Position numbers and translations under genes: made by a program. From contig NZ_SRXY01000007.1 in the NCBI RefSeq assembly GCF_004804335.1, positions 1 through 64,000 on the forward strand: 64,000 bases of DNA. Direction: 5' to 3'. Below the pieces are notes generated by a model. That model was not told where the DNA came from, did not search any database, and worked only from the letters and a program-made list of their open reading frames with translations. Shown here in pieces: positions 44,970 to 54,941 of this stretch. Every line of letters starts with the position of its first letter. Within the stretch, counting starts at the first letter, position 1. The stretch is from Pacificoceanicola onchidii (GTDB taxonomy: Bacteria; Pseudomonadota; Alphaproteobacteria; Rhodobacterales; Rhodobacteraceae).

Positions 44970-46493
44970 TTATCCATGTACATGGGCCACCTCCATGTCA
45001 TGCGCGCCGCCCATCATCAGGCCAATCTTTTCCATATTCAGGTCCGCCACCGGATGCGCAGGCGACAAGCGGCCTTCGTTCAGGGCGGCAAAGCGGTCAG
45101 ATATTTCCATCAACTCGTCGAGATCCTGGCTGATCACCACAATCGCCGCCCCTTTGGCCGCAAGGTCCAGCAGCGCTTGTCGGATTGCGGCGGCGGCAGC
45201 GGCGTCCACGCCCCAAGTGGGTTGGTTCACGATGAGAACCTCGGGGTTTTGATGAATTTCGCGCCCCACAACGTATTTCTGCAAGTTGCCGCCAGAAAGC
45301 GCCCGCGCGGCCGTGTCAGGCCCCGGAGTGCGCACGTCGAACCGTTCGATCACGGCCTCGGTGAATCCTTGGGCCTTGCGCCAGTCGATTAGACCGTTCT
45401 TGACGAGGCTTTCCCGCCGCGATGCCGTCAGTACGCCGTTTTCCGTCAGGCTCATATCCGGCGCGGCGGCATGGCCAAGCCGTTCCTCGGGCGCTGACAG
45501 CAATCCCATGTCGCGGCGCGCGACCGGGCCGTCGCTGCTGATATCATTGCCTTTGAGCAAGACCGTTCCGCCATCCGACGTCCGTTCCCCGGACAGCGCG
45601 GCCAGAAGCTCGTCCTGCCCGTTGCCCGCAACCCCGCCAATGCCCAGCACTTCGCCCGCGCGCACCGCAAAACTCACCTCGCGCAGGGGCGTGCCGAAAG
45701 CGCCGGGGGCCGGCAGGCTCAGGGACTTTGCCTCTAACAGAACCGCGCCTTTCTCCACATCCCGCGCAACGGGGGCGGCGAAACTGTTTCCGACCATCAG
45801 TTCGGCGAGTTCCTTGGCGGAGGCCTCGGAGGGTGTGCTCTCGCCCACCTTCTTGCCGAGGCGCAGGATCGTGGCGTGATCGCAAATGGCGCGGATTTCT
45901 TCGAGTTTATGCGAGATATAGAGGATCGAAGTGCCTTCGGACTTCAGCTGCATCAGTGTCTCGAACAGGATCTCCACCTCCTGTGGCGTCAGCACGGAGG
46001 TTGGTTCATCCATGATCAACAGGCGCGGATTTTGCAGAAGGCACCGGATGATTTCGACCCTTTGCCGTTCTCCGGCGGACAGGGTGCCGACGGTACGCGA
46101 CGGATCGAGCGGCAGGCCATAAAGTTCAGACACTTCCCGGATGCGGCGCGCCAGATCGCGCATGGGCGGCGGATTCTCCATGCCAAGCGCGACATTTTCC
46201 GCGACGTTCAACGCGTCGAACAGCGAGAAGTGCTGAAACACCATCGCAACGCCGTTTTGCCGGGCTTCGGAGGGTTTGGAGGGCGAAAAGCTCTGTCCGT
46301 CCAGCGTCATCGCGCCTTTGTCCGGCGCAACAAGACCGTAGATCATCTTGACGAGAGTCGATTTGCCCGCGCCGTTTTCGCCGAGAAGCGCGTGAATTTC
46401 ACCCTTTTGGATGTCGAAGGACACATCGTCATTCGCCACCACGCCGGGATAGGCCTTGGTCAGGCCCTGGATGCCAAGAAGGATGTCCGACAT
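44970..46493 (-). CDS. ABC transporter ATPase with two nucleotide-binding domains (BMP type)
   Basis: This 507-residue double ATPase has its first Walker A LLGENGAGKSTLV near residues 35-47 with signature LSAGERQRVE and Walker B LLIMDEPTS. The second domain keeps the signature LSGGNLQKYVVGRE and Walker B LIVNQPTWG, where the usual acidic residue is replaced by Asn-Gln, as in rbsA-like proteins. It powers the neighbouring permeases. Its start overlaps the end of xdhC by 34 bases. Confidence 0.93.
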   Translation of the reverse strand: MSDILLGIQGLTKAYPGVVANDDVSFDIQKGEIHALLGENGAGKSTLVKMIYGLVAPDKGAMTLDGQSFSPSKPSEARQNGVAMVFQHFSLFDALNVAENVALGMENPPPMRDLARRIREVSELYGLPLDPSRTVGTLSAGERQRVEIIRCLLQNPRLLIMDEPTSVLTPQEVEILFETLMQLKSEGTSILYISHKLEEIRAICDHATILRLGKKVGESTPSEASAKELAELMVGNSFAAPVARDVEKGAVLLEAKSLSLPAPGAFGTPLREVSFAVRAGEVLGIGGVAGNGQDELLAALSGERTSDGGTVLLKGNDISSDGPVARRDMGLLSAPEERLGHAAAPDMSLTENGVLTASRRESLVKNGLIDWRKAQGFTEAVIERFDVRTPGPDTAARALSGGNLQKYVVGREIHQNPEVLIVNQPTWGVDAAAAAAIRQALLDLAAKGAAIVVISQDLDELMEISDRFAALNEGRLSPAHPVADLNMEKIGLMMGGAHDMEVAHVHG

Positions 46494-47395
46494 GCGTCCC
46501 CGTTCCTTTTTTGTCCATCAATTAGCTGTGCGGCGACCCCGATGGCAATGGCGGCGGGGTGTTTGCCGAGGTGTTTTTGCCCAATTGGGCAGCAGATGCG
46601 TTGAATTTGAGCATCCGAGTGACCGAGCGCGGCGAGCCTTTTGCGAAAGCGCGCCCACTTGGTGTCCGAGCCGATCAGGCCGCAAAAAGCGAACCCGTGA
46701 CCGAGCGCGGCGTGGCACAGGTCAAGGTCCAGCGCGTGCGAATAGGTCACGATCAGGTGGTCCGCGTCCATGGGGGCGTGTGGCATCAGGCGTGCGGGCT
46801 GCGCGGCCGGTAGCATGGTGACGCCTGCGGGAATGTCATCGGGAAAGCGTTCGGTTTCGGTGTCGATCCAGGTGACTGCCAGATCCGGAAGCGGTGAGAG
46901 AACCTGTACGAGCGCCCGGCCGACATGGCCCGCTCCCCATATCCAGAGGTGGCGCTGCGGCTCGGCCAGAGGCTCGACCATCCAGCCATCCGTGAATGAC
47001 GAAGGCGGGCGGCACCCTTGACCTCTCGCTTGCGCCAGTACGCGCTTAACAGACAGAGGCATGTCGCCCGGTCCGCGCGCGATGACCGGGCCTTGCAACG
47101 CGTCGAGGTCCGGCGCCTCGAACACGTCCGTCCAAAGCGTCACCGCCCCTCCGCAGCATTGACCCATGTCCGGGCCAAGCGCATGGCGCGTCGCTCCGCG
47201 CCGCTCAAAGGCGCTTTGCGCGGCTTCCAACTCCAGAGTTCCGCCGCCGATGGTGCCGCTTTGTCCGCCCTCCCAAACAAGCATGGATGCGCCAACCTCG
47301 CGCGGCGTGCTGCCGCGCACTTCGGCCACAACGACCCGCGCGACCCGTCCACGTGTAGCAACGGCGGCTTTGAGTTCGGCAAGATCAAAGGACAC
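46460..47395 (-). CDS. xdhC: Xanthine dehydrogenase accessory protein XdhC
   Basis: This 311-residue protein binds molybdenum cofactor and protects and delivers its sulfurated form into XdhB. The N-terminal XdhC domain has VRGSTPREVGASMLV and DMGQCCGGAV (the conserved cysteines), and the C-terminal Rossmann-like domain has WIWGAGHVGRAL. The start is GTG at 47395, inside the last codons of xdhB (11-base overlap). Confidence 0.94.
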   Translation of the reverse strand: MSFDLAELKAAVATRGRVARVVVAEVRGSTPREVGASMLVWEGGQSGTIGGGTLELEAAQSAFERRGATRHALGPDMGQCCGGAVTLWTDVFEAPDLDALQGPVIARGPGDMPLSVKRVLAQARGQGCRPPSSFTDGWMVEPLAEPQRHLWIWGAGHVGRALVQVLSPLPDLAVTWIDTETERFPDDIPAGVTMLPAAQPARLMPHAPMDADHLIVTYSHALDLDLCHAALGHGFAFCGLIGSDTKWARFRKRLAALGHSDAQIQRICCPIGQKHLGKHPAAIAIGVAAQLIDGQKRNGDACRTSFLASRA

Positions 47396-49673
47396 CGCGC
47401 ACCCTCCGAACTGCTTTCAGAACGGCTTCCGGCGTGGCGGGGGCGTCAAGCGCAGGATACGCTTCGCCACACGCACTGACCGCATCGGAGAGCGCCATCA
47501 GCACGGAAATCCCGTGCATAAAGGGGGGCTCGCCCACAGCTTTGGAGCGATAGATCGTCTCCTCACGGTTTCGCCCGTCCCAGAGCGAGACGTTGAAAAC
47601 CTCCGGCCGGTCGGAACAGGCCGGGATTTTGTACGTTGACGGCGCGTGGGTGCGTAGCCGCCCATGGTCATCCCAGACCAGTTCTTCCGTCGTCAGCCAG
47701 CCTGCACCCTGCACATATCCGCCCTCGATCTGTCCTTTGTCCAGCGCCGGGTTCAGCGAAGCGCCGCAGTCGTGCAGGATGTCCGCGCGCAGGATGCGGT
47801 ACTCGCCGGTCAGCGTGTCGATCACCACTTCCGAGCAGCTTGCCCCGTAGGCAAAATAGAAAAATGGGCGGCCCTGCCCTTTGATCATGTCCCAGCTGAG
47901 TTTCGGCGTCTTGTAGAAGCCGGTGGCGGAGAGGCTCACACGGCCTTCGTAACAGGCTTTGGCGGCCTCAGCGAAGGGCAGGCGATTGCCGCCCACGTGC
48001 ACTTCGCCGTCCCTGAAGACAACGTCCGCAGGTTCGTCCTGATGAATCCTGGCCAGATGCTCGGCCATGCGATCCCGGATCGCTTCGCAGGCGGCTTTCA
48101 CGGCCATACCGTTCAAGTCAGACCCGGAGGAGGCGGCCGTTGCAGAGGTGTTGGGCACCTTGGCGGTGTCGGTTGCGGTGATCTTCACCACGTCCATATC
48201 CACGCCAAATTCGCTCGCGGCCACCTGGGCAACTTTCTGGAACAGACCCTGACCCATTTCCGTGCCGCCGTGGTTCATGGCGATGGAGCCGTCCTGATAG
48301 ACATGCACCAGCGCCCCGGCCTGATTGAGATGCGTCAGGGTGAACGAAATTCCGAACTTCACAGGGGTCAGGGCGATGCCGCGCTTGAGCACCGGGTTTT
48401 GCGCGTTCCAGTCCGCGATGGCCTCGCGCCGTTCGGTGTAGTCAGAACGCGCCTTGAGCGTTTCAGTCAGATCATTCAGGACAAAGTCCGTGACTGGCTG
48501 GCCATAGGGGGTGGACTGCGCTTTGTCTTCCGCAAAATCGCCGTAGTAATTGGCGCGCCGCACGTCGAGCGGGTCTTTGCCCAAGGCGTGCGCCACGTGG
48601 TCCATCACCCGCTCGATCCCGAGCATACCCTGTGGTCCGCCGAAACCGCGATAGGCGGTGGCGCTTTGCGTGTTGGTTTTCAGACGGTGGCTTTCAATGC
48701 GGACATGATCAAGCGCATAAGCATTGTCCGAATGCAGCATCGCCCTATCCGCAACCGGGTGCGACAGGTCCTGCGCCCAGCCACAGCGGGCGAGTTGCAG
48801 AAACTCGACCCCGTGCAGCTTCCCGTCATCATCATGGCCGACCCGGTATTCGATACGGAAATCGTGACGCTTGCCGGTGATCATGAAATCATCGTCGCGG
48901 TCATACCGCATCTTGGCCGGACGGCCTGTGGCGCTTGCCACGACGGCGCAGGCGATGGCCAGCGCGTTGCCCTGACTTTCCTTGCCACCGAACCCGCCGC
49001 CCATCCGCCGCGTTTCAACGCGCACGGCATGCATGGGAAGATGCAGCGCGTGGGCGACCTTGTGCTGGATCTCGGTCGGATGCTGAGTTGAAGAATGTAC
49101 GAGCATGTCGCCATCTTCCTGCGGCAAGGCCATGGCGGCCTGCCCCTCGAGATAGAAATGCTCTTGTCCGCCCATGGTGATCTCGCCTTCGAGCACATGC
49201 GGCGCGGTGTCGATGGCTTCCCCGGCATCGCCTTTTTGCCAGATACGTGGCTCGCCAAATCGACTGTCCGCATCCATGGCTTCATCGACGGTCAGGATGG
49301 CGTCACGGGATTGATAGTCGATTTTCGCAAGGCTCGCGGCCTTGCGCGCGGCAAGATGCGACGTGGCGGCGACAAGGAAGATAGGCTGGCCAAGGTAACG
49401 AATTGTGTGCCCGGCGAGCATCGGCTCGTCATGGGCCGACGGTGAACAGTCGCAGTCCGATGGCAGGTCCGAGGCTTCCCAGACGCGCAGAACGCCGGGC
49501 GCTTTGCGGACCGGATCCAGATCAATCGCTGTGATCCGCCCGGCGGCGATCTGAGACAGTCCAAAGGCGAGGTGCAGGGTGTTCGCGGGCGCGGGGATGT
49601 CATCGACATAACGCGCGGCACCGGTGACATGCAGCCGGGCGGCATCGTGCGGAAGCGGCTTTGCAACGCTCAT
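47385..49673 (-). CDS. xdhB: Xanthine dehydrogenase molybdopterin-binding subunit
   Basis: This 762-residue catalytic subunit oxidises hypoxanthine to xanthine and xanthine to urate at a Mo-cofactor. The active-site glutamate lies in [11 protein letters not shown] near the C-terminus; GGFGGKESQ and [11 protein letters not shown] are cofactor-contact segments, and TFYLEGQ-like [10 protein letters not shown] is typical. The ATG at 49673 overlaps the xdhA stop by 4 bases; the longer frame to 49817 is rejected because it lies inside xdhA. Confidence 0.96.
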   Translation of the reverse strand: MSVAKPLPHDAARLHVTGAARYVDDIPAPANTLHLAFGLSQIAAGRITAIDLDPVRKAPGVLRVWEASDLPSDCDCSPSAHDEPMLAGHTIRYLGQPIFLVAATSHLAARKAASLAKIDYQSRDAILTVDEAMDADSRFGEPRIWQKGDAGEAIDTAPHVLEGEITMGGQEHFYLEGQAAMALPQEDGDMLVHSSTQHPTEIQHKVAHALHLPMHAVRVETRRMGGGFGGKESQGNALAIACAVVASATGRPAKMRYDRDDDFMITGKRHDFRIEYRVGHDDDGKLHGVEFLQLARCGWAQDLSHPVADRAMLHSDNAYALDHVRIESHRLKTNTQSATAYRGFGGPQGMLGIERVMDHVAHALGKDPLDVRRANYYGDFAEDKAQSTPYGQPVTDFVLNDLTETLKARSDYTERREAIADWNAQNPVLKRGIALTPVKFGISFTLTHLNQAGALVHVYQDGSIAMNHGGTEMGQGLFQKVAQVAASEFGVDMDVVKITATDTAKVPNTSATAASSGSDLNGMAVKAACEAIRDRMAEHLARIHQDEPADVVFRDGEVHVGGNRLPFAEAAKACYEGRVSLSATGFYKTPKLSWDMIKGQGRPFFYFAYGASCSEVVIDTLTGEYRILRADILHDCGASLNPALDKGQIEGGYVQGAGWLTTEELVWDDHGRLRTHAPSTYKIPACSDRPEVFNVSLWDGRNREETIYRSKAVGEPPFMHGISVLMALSDAVSACGEAYPALDAPATPEAVLKAVRRVRGVL

Positions 49674-51067
49674 GCGCGCACCTCCAGCACGGAGGTTGCT
49701 GCGCCGAGGTCTTCCAACAGGCAGCGCGAGAGCATGTTGCGCGCCGCGCTCATGCGGTAATCCGCGCTGGCGCGCATGTCGCTGAGTGGCGTGAAGTCCT
49801 CTTCCCAGGCATTCCACGCGGCGATGAGTGTCTCATCGGACCACGGCTTGCCGATAATCGCAGCTTCGACGGCGCGGGCGCGTTTCGGTGTTCCGGCCAT
49901 GCCGCCAAACGCGATCCGGGCCTCTGAAACGGTACCGTTTTCAACGGTTATGTTGAACGCACCGCAAACGGCGGAGATATCCTGATCGAACCGTTTCGAC
50001 AGCTTGTAGACCTTCAGGGTGTCGGCCTGTTTCGGGATGCTCACGGCCACGACAATCTCGCCCGGGTGGCGATCCTGATTGCCATAGTCGATATAGAACT
50101 CTTCCAGGGGCATTTCGCGGTGCGTCTCGCGATACCGCAAATGAACAATGGCACCCAGCGCGATGAGAGGCGGGGGATTATCCCCGATCGGAGAGCCATT
50201 GGCAATGTTGCCGCCAATGGTCGCGGCGTTGCGCACCTGTGTGCTGCCGTAGCGGCGGATCATCTCCGCGTAACTTGGAAAATGCGCCTCCATCAGCTTG
50301 TGCACCCGGTCCATCGTGACGCCCGCGCCGATGCGCAAATGGGTCTCGGTTTCTTCGATGTGCTGCATGTCCTCGCAGCGATTGAGGAAAATCACCTCTC
50401 CAAGCTCGCGCAGCTGTTTGGTGACCCAAAGGCCGACATCCGTGGCCCCTGCGATCAACGTCGCGTCCGGAAGCCGTGCGGCAAGCTCTGCCAACTCGTC
50501 GATGGATTGTGGAGCGTGAAAGCCGGGGGACTGACTGTCCCCCGGACCCCCGGTGGATATTTCCGGCACAAAGAAACCGCGGTCTGGTCTGATATGGTTG
50601 GGAACCGGTTCCAAGGCTGCGGCTTTGGCGGCGCGGATGATTGGGGCATACCCCGTGCATCGGCACAGGTTCCCGGCGAGCGCGTCGTCAAACGCAGTCT
50701 CGCCGTTGAGATGGGCCGTGGCCATGGAACAGGCAAATCCGGGGGTGCAGAAGCCGCATTGCGATCCATGATGGTCGATCATGGCCTGCTGAACCGGATG
50801 CAAGGTGCCGTCCGGCGCCGCGAGCCCCTCCACAGTATGCACGGATTTGCCATGCAGTTGCGGCAGGAAAAGAATGCAGGCGTTCAGCGCCTTTGCGCCA
50901 TCCGCGTCCTGCACCATGACGGTACACGCGCCGCAGTCCCCTTCGTTGCAGCCTTCTTTTGTTCCCTTGAGGCCGCGTTCGTCGCGCAGCCAGTCCAGCA
51001 AAGTGGCGGTTGGTGAAACGCCACTCAACGCGATTTTCTCCCCGTTGAGAAGAAAGGCGATTGTCAT
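49670..51067 (-). CDS. xdhA: Xanthine dehydrogenase iron-sulfur/FAD subunit
   Basis: This 465-residue small subunit carries electrons from the Mo site to NAD. The first [2Fe-2S] cluster cysteines are in [13 protein letters not shown] and LNAC, the second in CGFCTPG and LCRCTGY (up to about residue 147). The FAD domain (about 185-465) has [10 protein letters not shown] and [17 protein letters not shown]. Between them, residues about 163-180 ([19 protein letters not shown]) are an insert translated from a hairpin-containing repeat at 50523-50575. It is the first gene of a seven-gene operon continuing to the BMP transporter. Confidence 0.95.
   Translation of the reverse strand: MTIAFLLNGEKIALSGVSPTATLLDWLRDERGLKGTKEGCNEGDCGACTVMVQDADGAKALNACILFLPQLHGKSVHTVEGLAAPDGTLHPVQQAMIDHHGSQCGFCTPGFACSMATAHLNGETAFDDALAGNLCRCTGYAPIIRAAKAAALEPVPNHIRPDRGFFVPEISTGGPGDSQSPGFHAPQSIDELAELAARLPDATLIAGATDVGLWVTKQLRELGEVIFLNRCEDMQHIEETETHLRIGAGVTMDRVHKLMEAHFPSYAEMIRRYGSTQVRNAATIGGNIANGSPIGDNPPPLIALGAIVHLRYRETHREMPLEEFYIDYGNQDRHPGEIVVAVSIPKQADTLKVYKLSKRFDQDISAVCGAFNITVENGTVSEARIAFGGMAGTPKRARAVEAAIIGKPWSDETLIAAWNAWEEDFTPLSDMRASADYRMSAARNMLSRCLLEDLGAATSVLEVRA
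50523..50575. repeat. Dispersed repeat copy inside xdhA
   Basis: CCGGGGGAC-TGACT-GTCCCCCGG (50523-50545) is a perfect 9-bp hairpin, and 10 bases later comes the 21-base motif GGATATTTCC/GGCACAAAGAA (50555-50575). The latter matches the intergenic motif at 9107-9127 at 19 of 21 bases. Here both are translated on the minus strand as the linker between the Fe-S and FAD domains. Confidence 0.7.
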
Positions 51068-51318
51068 CGTGAAAAGCCTGCCGCCTTACCATACCTGGCC
51101 CAGATTGTCTGGGTCGCGTCCTCGATGCGGCGTAGAAAACGCGTCTTTCTGTAAGTTCAGGCTAGGCGGCGGTGACGCGCATTGGCAAGAAAAAAATGTT
51201 GAACCGATGAGCAGTCTCGAAAATCTGCCTGTCTTTTGGGCGGCGCTCTGCGGCGCGGACATCCGCATTTTCGCGCTTCGCTCTTTCGACCGGCTTGGCG
51301 AGCGGCTACGGTGCGCCC

Positions 51319-54300
51319 ATGGCCGATCCTCGATTCATTCACCTGCGTACCCACACCGAATATTCCCTGCTTGAAGGGGCTATTCGATTGAAGAAGCTGC
51401 CCGCGATGTGCGAGGCGATGGGGCTTCCGGCCATTGCGGTCACGGACACGAATAACCTCTTTTCAGCATTGGAATTTTCGGTTTCTGCCAGTGGTGCGGG
51501 CATTCAGCCGATCATCGGATGCCAGTTTGACTTGCGCTATGTTGAGCCTGCCCAGGGGGAGCGCCCGAGGCCGCCTGCGCCAATCGTTTTGCTGGCGCAG
51601 AACGAGGCCGGATATGAGAACCTGATGTTGCTCAATTCCTGCCTCTATATGCGGCAGGGATCGGAGCTGCCCTATATCAGTCTGGAGGAACTGGCGCGGA
51701 ATTCCGAGGATGTGATTTGCCTCACCGGCGGGCCCGACGGTCCCGTAGGCCGGCTGCTTCGCGCCGGCCAGCATCCGGCAGCACAGGCCTTGATGGACCG
51801 ACTCAATGAGATTTTCGGCGATCGGCTTTATGTCGAGTTGCAGCGTCATCCCGGCGAAGACGGCGCGCCCGAGGCGGAGCGGCTGACCGAGCGGCCCTTT
51901 GTCAAGATGGCCTATGCCATGGACCTGCCGCTGGTGGCGACGAATGACGTCTATTTCCCGAAGGAAGAGATGTACGAGGCGCATGACGCGATGATCTGCA
52001 TCGCCGAGGGCGCTTATGTGGATCAGCAGGAGCCGCGCCGCCGCCTGACGCCGCAGCATTACCTCAAGACGCCGCAGGAAATGGCAACGCTTTTTGCCGA
52101 TCTGCCGGAGGCCTTGGAAAACACCGTCGAGATCGCCAAACGCTGCGCGTTCATGGCCTATCGCCGGGATCCGATCCTGCCGAAGTTTGCCGATGATGAG
52201 GTCAGCGAGCTGCGCCGCATGGCGAACGAAGGCCTGCAGGAGCGTTTGCGGGTCATTCCCCATGCGGTCAGCGTTGAAGAATACCAGGAACGGCTCGATT
52301 TCGAGCTCGGCATCATCGAAGGCATGGGATTTCCCGGCTACTTCCTGATCGTGGCCGATTTTATCCAATGGGCCAAAGACAACGACATCCCGGTTGGGCC
52401 GGGCCGGGGGTCCGGGGCGGGCAGTCTTGTGGCTTATGCGTTGACCGTGACGGACCTTGATCCGCTGCGCTACAGCCTTCTGTTCGAGCGTTTCCTCAAT
52501 CCCGAACGGGTTTCCATGCCTGACTTCGATATCGACTTCTGCATGGATCGCCGCGAGGAGGTGATCCGCTACGTGCAGGACAAATATGGCCACGACAAGG
52601 TTGCGCAGATCATCACCTTTGGCGCTCTGCTCTCGAAGGCAGCTGTGCGCGATATGGGCCGGGTTTTGCAGATGCCTTACGGGCAGGTGGACCGTCTGTC
52701 GAAGATGATCCCGGTGGAAGGCGTGAAGCCGGTCAGTATCGAACAGGCCCTGCGCGATGAGCCGCGTCTGGCGGAAGAGGCGCAGAACGAAGAAGTCGTG
52801 GATCGCCTGTTGAAATACGGCATGCAGGTCGAAGGGCTGCTGCGCTCTGCGGGTACGCACGCGGCAGGTGTTGTGATTGCGGACCGCCCGACAGATCAGC
52901 TGGTCCCACTCTACCGCGATCCACGCTCGGACATGCCCGCAACCCAGTTCAACATGAAATGGGTTGAGCAAGCAGGACTGGTGAAGTTTGACTTTCTGGG
53001 CCTGAAGACGTTGACCGTCATTCAGAACGCGCTGGATCTGATCCTCAAGGGCGGGAGGCAGCTTCACATCGCGGCGGATGGCACCGAGCTTTATGAGCCT
53101 GCCGAGGGTGGTGAGAACCAGATGAACCTCATCCCGCTCGACGATGAGGCGACGTACAAGCTTTATGCCTCTGCCAAGACCGTCGCTGTGTTCCAGGTTG
53201 AAAGCTCGGGCATGATGGACGCGCTCAAGCGGATGAAGCCCACCTGTATCGAAGACATTGTTGCGCTTGTGGCTCTTTATCGTCCCGGCCCGATGGAAAA
53301 CATTCCGACCTACTGTGAGGTCAAGAACGGGCTCAAGGATATCACCTCCGTTCACCCGCTCATCGACCATATCCTTGAAGAGACCCAAGGCATCATCGTT
53401 TATCAGGAACAGGTGATGCAGATCGCGCAGGTCATGGCGGGCTATTCGCTTGGCGGCGCGGACCTTCTGCGCCGGGCCATGGGTAAGAAGATCAAGGAGG
53501 CCATGGACGCCGAACGCCCAAAGTTCGAGAAGGGCGCGGCGGAAAATGGTGTGGACAAGAAAAAGGCGACAGAGGTTTTCGACCTTCTGGAGAAATTCGC
53601 CAACTACGGTTTCAACAAATCCCACGCGGCGGCCTATGCGGTGGTGTCCTACCAGACAGCATGGCTGAAGGCGAACCACCCGGTGGAGTTCATGGCCGGT
53701 GTCATGAACTGCGATATCCACCTGACGGACAAGCTGGCGGTTTACTTTGAAGAGGTTCGCAAAGGGCTGAAACTGCCCTGGGTACCACCTTGCGTGAACC
53801 GTTCTCAAGCGACGTTTGATGTGGTCGATGGGAAGCTGATTTACGGGCTCGGCGCGCTGAAAAACGTCGGTGTCGACGCGATGAAGCTGATCGTCGAAGG
53901 GCGCGGAGACAAGACATTTGCGACGCTGTTTGATCTTGCCCGCCGGGTGGAGCTTAAGAAGATCGGCAAGCGACCTTTGGAAATGCTTGCGCGGGCCGGG
54001 GCGTTTGATCAACTCGACAGCAACCGTCGCCGGGTGTTCGACAGCCTTGATGCCTTGGTAGCTTATTCGACCGCAATCTTCGAACAGAAAGCCTCGGCGC
54101 AGGTTTCTCTATTTGGCGAAGCGGGTGAGGACTTGCCCGAACCGCGCATGTCCCCGGTGACCGATTGGTTGCCTGCGGAACGCCTTGCGGAAGAATTCAA
54201 GGCGGTGGGCTTCTACCTCTCCGGCCATCCGCTGGATGACTACATGCCAGCGCTCAAGCGGCAGGATGTGATGACGCTTGATGAGGTAACAGGGCGGGCG

Positions 54301-54816
54301 GAGCGTGGGGCACTGGTCGCCAAGCTGGCCGGGGTTGTGGCGGGCCGTCAGGAACGCAAATCCGCTCGCGGCAACCGCTTTGCCTTTGCGCAGCTGAGTG
54401 ACCCGACAGGGGCTTATGAGGTCACGCTCTTCTCGGAGACTTTGGAGAAGTCTCGCGAGTATCTGGAAACCGGGGCCAAAGTGGTGGTGACGGTCGAGGC
54501 CACCATGGAGAGCGATCAGCTCAAGCTGCTCGCGCGCGGTGTTGCGCCGGTGGATGCCGTGGCTTCGGGCGGCGGCGTCATGGGGTTGAAAATCCACATC
54601 GAAGAACCCGAAGCCCTGCCGCACATTGCGTCGGTTCTGACACGGGCAGTGGATCAACTGCCCAAAGCTGCGCGCGGCCCGGTGATGCTCTGTCTCAACC
54701 ATGCAGGGCTGCCCGGCGAAGTGGAAATGGACCTCAAGGCGGACTTCCCGGTGACCCCGGAAATCAAAGGCGCGATCAAATCGCTCGATGGTGTTCTTGC
54801 AGTCGAGGACTTCTAG
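51319..54816 (+). CDS. dnaE: DNA polymerase III subunit alpha
   Basis: This 1165-residue replicative polymerase subunit has an N-terminal PHP domain (HLRTHTEYSLLEGAIRL at about 7-23), the palm with PDFDIDFCMDRR near 404-415 carrying the catalytic aspartates, GPGRGSGAGSLVAYAL, a helix-hairpin-helix region and a C-terminal OB domain. Length fits the DnaE1 type. The ATG at 51319 is the conserved start; the in-frame TTG upstream is not used. It is divergent from xdhA across 250 bases that hold no recognised gene. Confidence 0.97.
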   Translation: MADPRFIHLRTHTEYSLLEGAIRLKKLPAMCEAMGLPAIAVTDTNNLFSALEFSVSASGAGIQPIIGCQFDLRYVEPAQGERPRPPAPIVLLAQNEAGYENLMLLNSCLYMRQGSELPYISLEELARNSEDVICLTGGPDGPVGRLLRAGQHPAAQALMDRLNEIFGDRLYVELQRHPGEDGAPEAERLTERPFVKMAYAMDLPLVATNDVYFPKEEMYEAHDAMICIAEGAYVDQQEPRRRLTPQHYLKTPQEMATLFADLPEALENTVEIAKRCAFMAYRRDPILPKFADDEVSELRRMANEGLQERLRVIPHAVSVEEYQERLDFELGIIEGMGFPGYFLIVADFIQWAKDNDIPVGPGRGSGAGSLVAYALTVTDLDPLRYSLLFERFLNPERVSMPDFDIDFCMDRREEVIRYVQDKYGHDKVAQIITFGALLSKAAVRDMGRVLQMPYGQVDRLSKMIPVEGVKPVSIEQALRDEPRLAEEAQNEEVVDRLLKYGMQVEGLLRSAGTHAAGVVIADRPTDQLVPLYRDPRSDMPATQFNMKWVEQAGLVKFDFLGLKTLTVIQNALDLILKGGRQLHIAADGTELYEPAEGGENQMNLIPLDDEATYKLYASAKTVAVFQVESSGMMDALKRMKPTCIEDIVALVALYRPGPMENIPTYCEVKNGLKDITSVHPLIDHILEETQGIIVYQEQVMQIAQVMAGYSLGGADLLRRAMGKKIKEAMDAERPKFEKGAAENGVDKKKATEVFDLLEKFANYGFNKSHAAAYAVVSYQTAWLKANHPVEFMAGVMNCDIHLTDKLAVYFEEVRKGLKLPWVPPCVNRSQATFDVVDGKLIYGLGALKNVGVDAMKLIVEGRGDKTFATLFDLARRVELKKIGKRPLEMLARAGAFDQLDSNRRRVFDSLDALVAYSTAIFEQKASAQVSLFGEAGEDLPEPRMSPVTDWLPAERLAEEFKAVGFYLSGHPLDDYMPALKRQDVMTLDEVTGRAERGALVAKLAGVVAGRQERKSARGNRFAFAQLSDPTGAYEVTLFSETLEKSREYLETGAKVVVTVEATMESDQLKLLARGVAPVDAVASGGGVMGLKIHIEEPEALPHIASVLTRAVDQLPKAARGPVMLCLNHAGLPGEVEMDLKADFPVTPEIKGAIKSLDGVLAVEDF

Positions 54817-54941
54817 CGCGTTTGGGTTTTGGCGTCTCAAAGGGATACCGCATGGCCTCGGGCCTTGGCGGAGCGATTCATTTCAGGTTAAGCATAGGGC
54901 GCTTTTGAAACAGGGGCTGTGATGCAGCCTGCGGAGGTTCC

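Noticed and set aside
51068-51318. Purine riboswitch or small gene in front of xdhA
   Set aside because: No three-way junction pattern or conserved core seen; a 60-residue minus-strand frame there has no features of a gene.
51463-54012. An 849-residue minus-strand frame opposite dnaE
   Set aside because: Antisense shadow of a conserved gene; composition is that of reversed dnaE codons.
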